In this document: positions 3,770-5,667 of the stretch, in pieces
How the letters are laid out: each line of letters begins with the position of its first letter
Numbering within the stretch: position 1 is the stretch's first letter
Assembly: GCA_014729595.1 (NCBI GenBank)
Contig: WJJU01000503.1
Coordinates: 1 to 5,667, forward strand
From: Chitinivibrionales bacterium
GTDB taxonomy: Bacteria; Fibrobacterota; Chitinivibrionia; Chitinivibrionales; WJMI01
DNA: 5,667 nucleotides
Direction of reading: 5' to 3'
Translations under genes and position numbers: made by a program
Notes under the pieces: generated by a model
What the model was told of the DNA's origin: nothing
Seen by the model: the letters and a program-made list of their open reading frames with translations, nothing else
Database searches by the model: none

Positions 3770-5667
3770 TCACCGACCACCGGGCCATAGTAGTCTTCGT
3801 CGACGAATCCCCGACTGCTCTTCGTGCTGAAGAATGTACAGACCGGCGGGCGGCATTTGCATGCGCATATCGGTTCCAGTTAGTGTCCGAATCACGCGAC
3901 CCCGCACATCGAGCAATTTGACGCAGATCGGTGCGGCGCCGCGCACGACCAGCATGCCGTTGACTACCCCAACGTAGGTATCCCTTCGCCGAGCGTTCGA
4001 AGAAAACCCGGCACCGGTGGATTGATCCGGTTCTATGTGAACCCACACCGAATCAGAGGCCGTTCGTTCGTCATCGTCCAGCGAAACGCTAAGAAGTACA
4101 CGGCCGGTATCCGAAGGCGTGAGAGTCCATGCCGATTCCTCTTTCGCCGGTCCAATCGTCCCTATTTCGTCAACCAATTCCCATTGGACCGAAGATACCG
4201 GCTCCCAGCGCGTGGTATCGTCGGAGCGCATGCCCAGAACCGAAAGCACCGTATCTTCGACAACCATCATTACCAATGAGTCGATCAAAGAATCCGATAC
4301 CCCTTTGACATAAATTTGGAGCGCCTTGTAGTAGTAAGGTTTAACGTCCACCGTGACCGTCGTCGTCAACCCGGTTTCGCTATCCCGTACCGTCAACTCC
4401 GTACTTCCCTCGGCAGTCACCCGGCGAACAATTCCCTCCCCCTGAAACTCAATCCCCTTTTCGACATTTGCGACTCCCGGATCATCAATATCCCAAGTGG
4501 TGTTGCCCGAAAATCCGACAAAATTACCATACTCATCGCGCAGAACGGCGAAAGCGCGACGGAACCCCATATCTTCAGTAACCTGTATAGTGTCGCCCCT
4601 AAACGGGTTCGGCTGGTTGGGTGAATCGCCGCGGCCGTTCTCGTTGGGCTCGATCACCAATTGCGTCGGCTCCGCGGGCGTAACTTTTACGACTACTTTT
4701 TCGGTGATATTTTCGCCCGCGTATGAATAAGTCGCCCTCACATCGTAAAACGCGTGAGCCACGGTCGAGGTGAAGGTAATGATATTGCCGACCAACGGAG
4801 CAATAGCCGCATTTTCTTCGTCACTCACTTCCCATTCGATTCGGTTTTTCAATGAGTCCACCGTCTCGTATTTCGCAAGCCATTCGCCTTGGTTATCGAA
4901 TAACTTCGCCGCAATCGTTGCACTCCCCCCCGCGGTAATGGTTATCGTGTCCGTCAGCGGCGTAAGCGAAGCGGGATCGCCGGCGGCCGGGTAGAAAACC
5001 ATGGATGCCGGCGGACCGTGGGTGATTATAAGCGTGACGGCGTCGCTGATAGTAGCACCGCCGGAACCATTCGTGGATGCGGTAACTCTCCCATTGCCCG
5101 TCGATACGGGCGAAAACGACCACGAATGCGTCTGATTTGCCGGTGCGCTCGGCAAAAGCGTTACATTGCTTTGCCAAGCGGCATCAATATCTTCCCACTC
5201 ACCGTTGTCGGAACGCTTGCCCTGCACAAAAAGCGTCGTGTCACGATCGGTTCTTATTTCGATCACGTCAACTACTTGGTACGTTCCACCCTCACCAACG
5301 ACAATTCTCAGTTCATCGTAGGTTATGTTAAGAACCCTTGCCTCGATATCGTCGGTGAAACCCTGATTGGAGCGGGCGGTGATCGAAGTGGTTCCACTGC
5401 CGGAGGTTACCCGCGTCGCGGTACCCTGCCCCAGCGAGCCGTCCGGACCGGCCGAGGCGGTAACCACGCTCGTGTTGGCGCTTGACCAAGTGGCCGGATC
5501 GGCGGGCCCCACCCAGTTGCCGTACACATCGCGCAATATGGCATACATCTGATCGTTGGTGGTCTGATTCGCCCCGATTTGAATGAATGCCTTGGGATTG
5601 TCGTCCCAATAGCCGTCCGCGGCGACGGCCGACGGCTCGATTACCACGTGCGTCGCCGGGCCGGGCA
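3770..5667 (-). CDS. Large secreted/surface protein with tandem Ig-like modules and C-terminal sorting domain (5' end outside window)
   Basis: The frame is open to the right edge. The first possible start (GTG at 5647) lies inside a repeat unit that already begins with codons further right, so the gene continues beyond the window. Counting from 5647 there are 625 residues. Five beta-rich modules of about 100-120 residues follow: A (1-108), B (109-208), C (210-325), A' (329-436) and B' (440-536). A and A' share YAILRDVYGNWVG/FAVLRDEYGNFVG at an offset of 331. B and B' share G-x-RSD near 143-147 and 472-476. C carries a related KLFDNQGEW stretch. Composition (Thr, Val, Asp, Gly) fits bacterial Ig-like domains. 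After an Arg-containing linker, residues 555-625 contain VKLLDVRGRVIRTL, MPPAGLYIL and RRRRLL, resembling a type IX (Por) secretion C-terminal domain. A cell-surface adhesive or structural role is likely; ligand and full length are unknown. Transcription ends at the hairpin at 3578-3616. Confidence 0.85.
   Translation of the reverse strand, partial: PGPATHVVIEPSAVAADGYWDDNPKAFIQIGANQTTNDQMYAILRDVYGNWVGPADPATWSSANTSVVTASAGPDGSLGQGTATRVTSGSGTTSITARSNQGFTDDIEARVLNITYDELRIVVGEGGTYQVVDVIEIRTDRDTTLFVQGKRSDNGEWEDIDAAWQSNVTLLPSAPANQTHSWSFSPVSTGNGRVTASTNGSGGATISDAVTLIITHGPPASMVFYPAAGDPASLTPLTDTITITAGGSATIAAKLFDNQGEWLAKYETVDSLKNRIEWEVSDEENAAIAPLVGNIITFTSTVAHAFYDVRATYSYAGENITEKVVVKVTPAEPTQLVIEPNENGRGDSPNQPNPFRGDTIQVTEDMGFRRAFAVLRDEYGNFVGFSGNTTWDIDDPGVANVEKGIEFQGEGIVRRVTAEGSTELTVRDSETGLTTTVTVDVKPYYYKALQIYVKGVSDSLIDSLVMMVVEDTVLSVLGMRSDDTTRWEPVSSVQWELVDEIGTIGPAKEESAWTLTPSDTGRVLLSVSLDDDERTASDSVWVHIEPDQSTGAGFSSNARRRDTYVGVVNGMLVVRGAAPICVKLLDVRGRVIRTLTGTDMRMQMPPAGLYILQHEEQSGIRRRRLLWPGGR

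Noticed and set aside
3672..4046. 124-codon open frame on the minus strand
   Set aside because: It overlaps the end of the surface-protein gene in another frame and is Arg-rich, typical of an out-of-frame reading.
1..5667. CRISPR array, phage or plasmid origin
   Set aside because: No regularly spaced repeats of CRISPR length, no integrase, replication or phage structural genes, and no iteron array were seen.

Overview
The window looks like a piece of a mid-GC Gram-negative bacterial chromosome. Two genes point towards Fibrobacterota or a similar FCB-group lineage: a long secreted protein built of Ig-like modules that ends in a Por-secretion-like sorting domain, and a PEGA-TPR protein. This is inference from architecture only, since no rRNA or other marker gene is present.

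Layout, left to right. (1) Bases 1-911, plus strand: the C-terminal part of a protein with the end of a PEGA-like domain followed by tetratricopeptide repeats. Its reading frame stays open to the left edge. (2) 912-1081: a short convergent intergenic gap with a weak, possibly bidirectional terminator hairpin. (3) 1082-2796, minus strand: a two-gene unit. The upstream gene is an alpha/beta hydrolase of the acetylxylan esterase/dienelactone hydrolase type with a complete Ser-Asp-His triad. The downstream gene is a zinc-ribbon class I SAM methyltransferase, for which I favour a TTG start with a good ribosome binding site. (4) 2797-3769: nearly 1 kb without a convincing protein gene but rich in structure. 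It holds a candidate promoter for the hydrolase unit, a pair of imperfect 22-bp direct repeats exactly 240 bp apart, two perfect palindromes, a 249-bp GC-rich element bounded by 21-bp imperfect inverted repeats whose interior can fold into a branched structure, a cluster of TATAGCC heptamers, and a strong minus-strand intrinsic terminator. (5) 3770-5667, minus strand: the C-terminal 630 or so residues of a large surface or secreted protein made of five Ig-like modules in the order A-B-C-A'-B', followed by the sorting domain. It runs off the right edge.

The hydrolase and methyltransferase are probably co-transcribed, but they do not form a pathway I recognise. The surface protein is a separate transcription unit ending at the terminator at 3578-3616. 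The most unusual part of the window is the 249-bp inverted-repeat element, which could be a MITE-like non-autonomous mobile element or a structured non-coding RNA.
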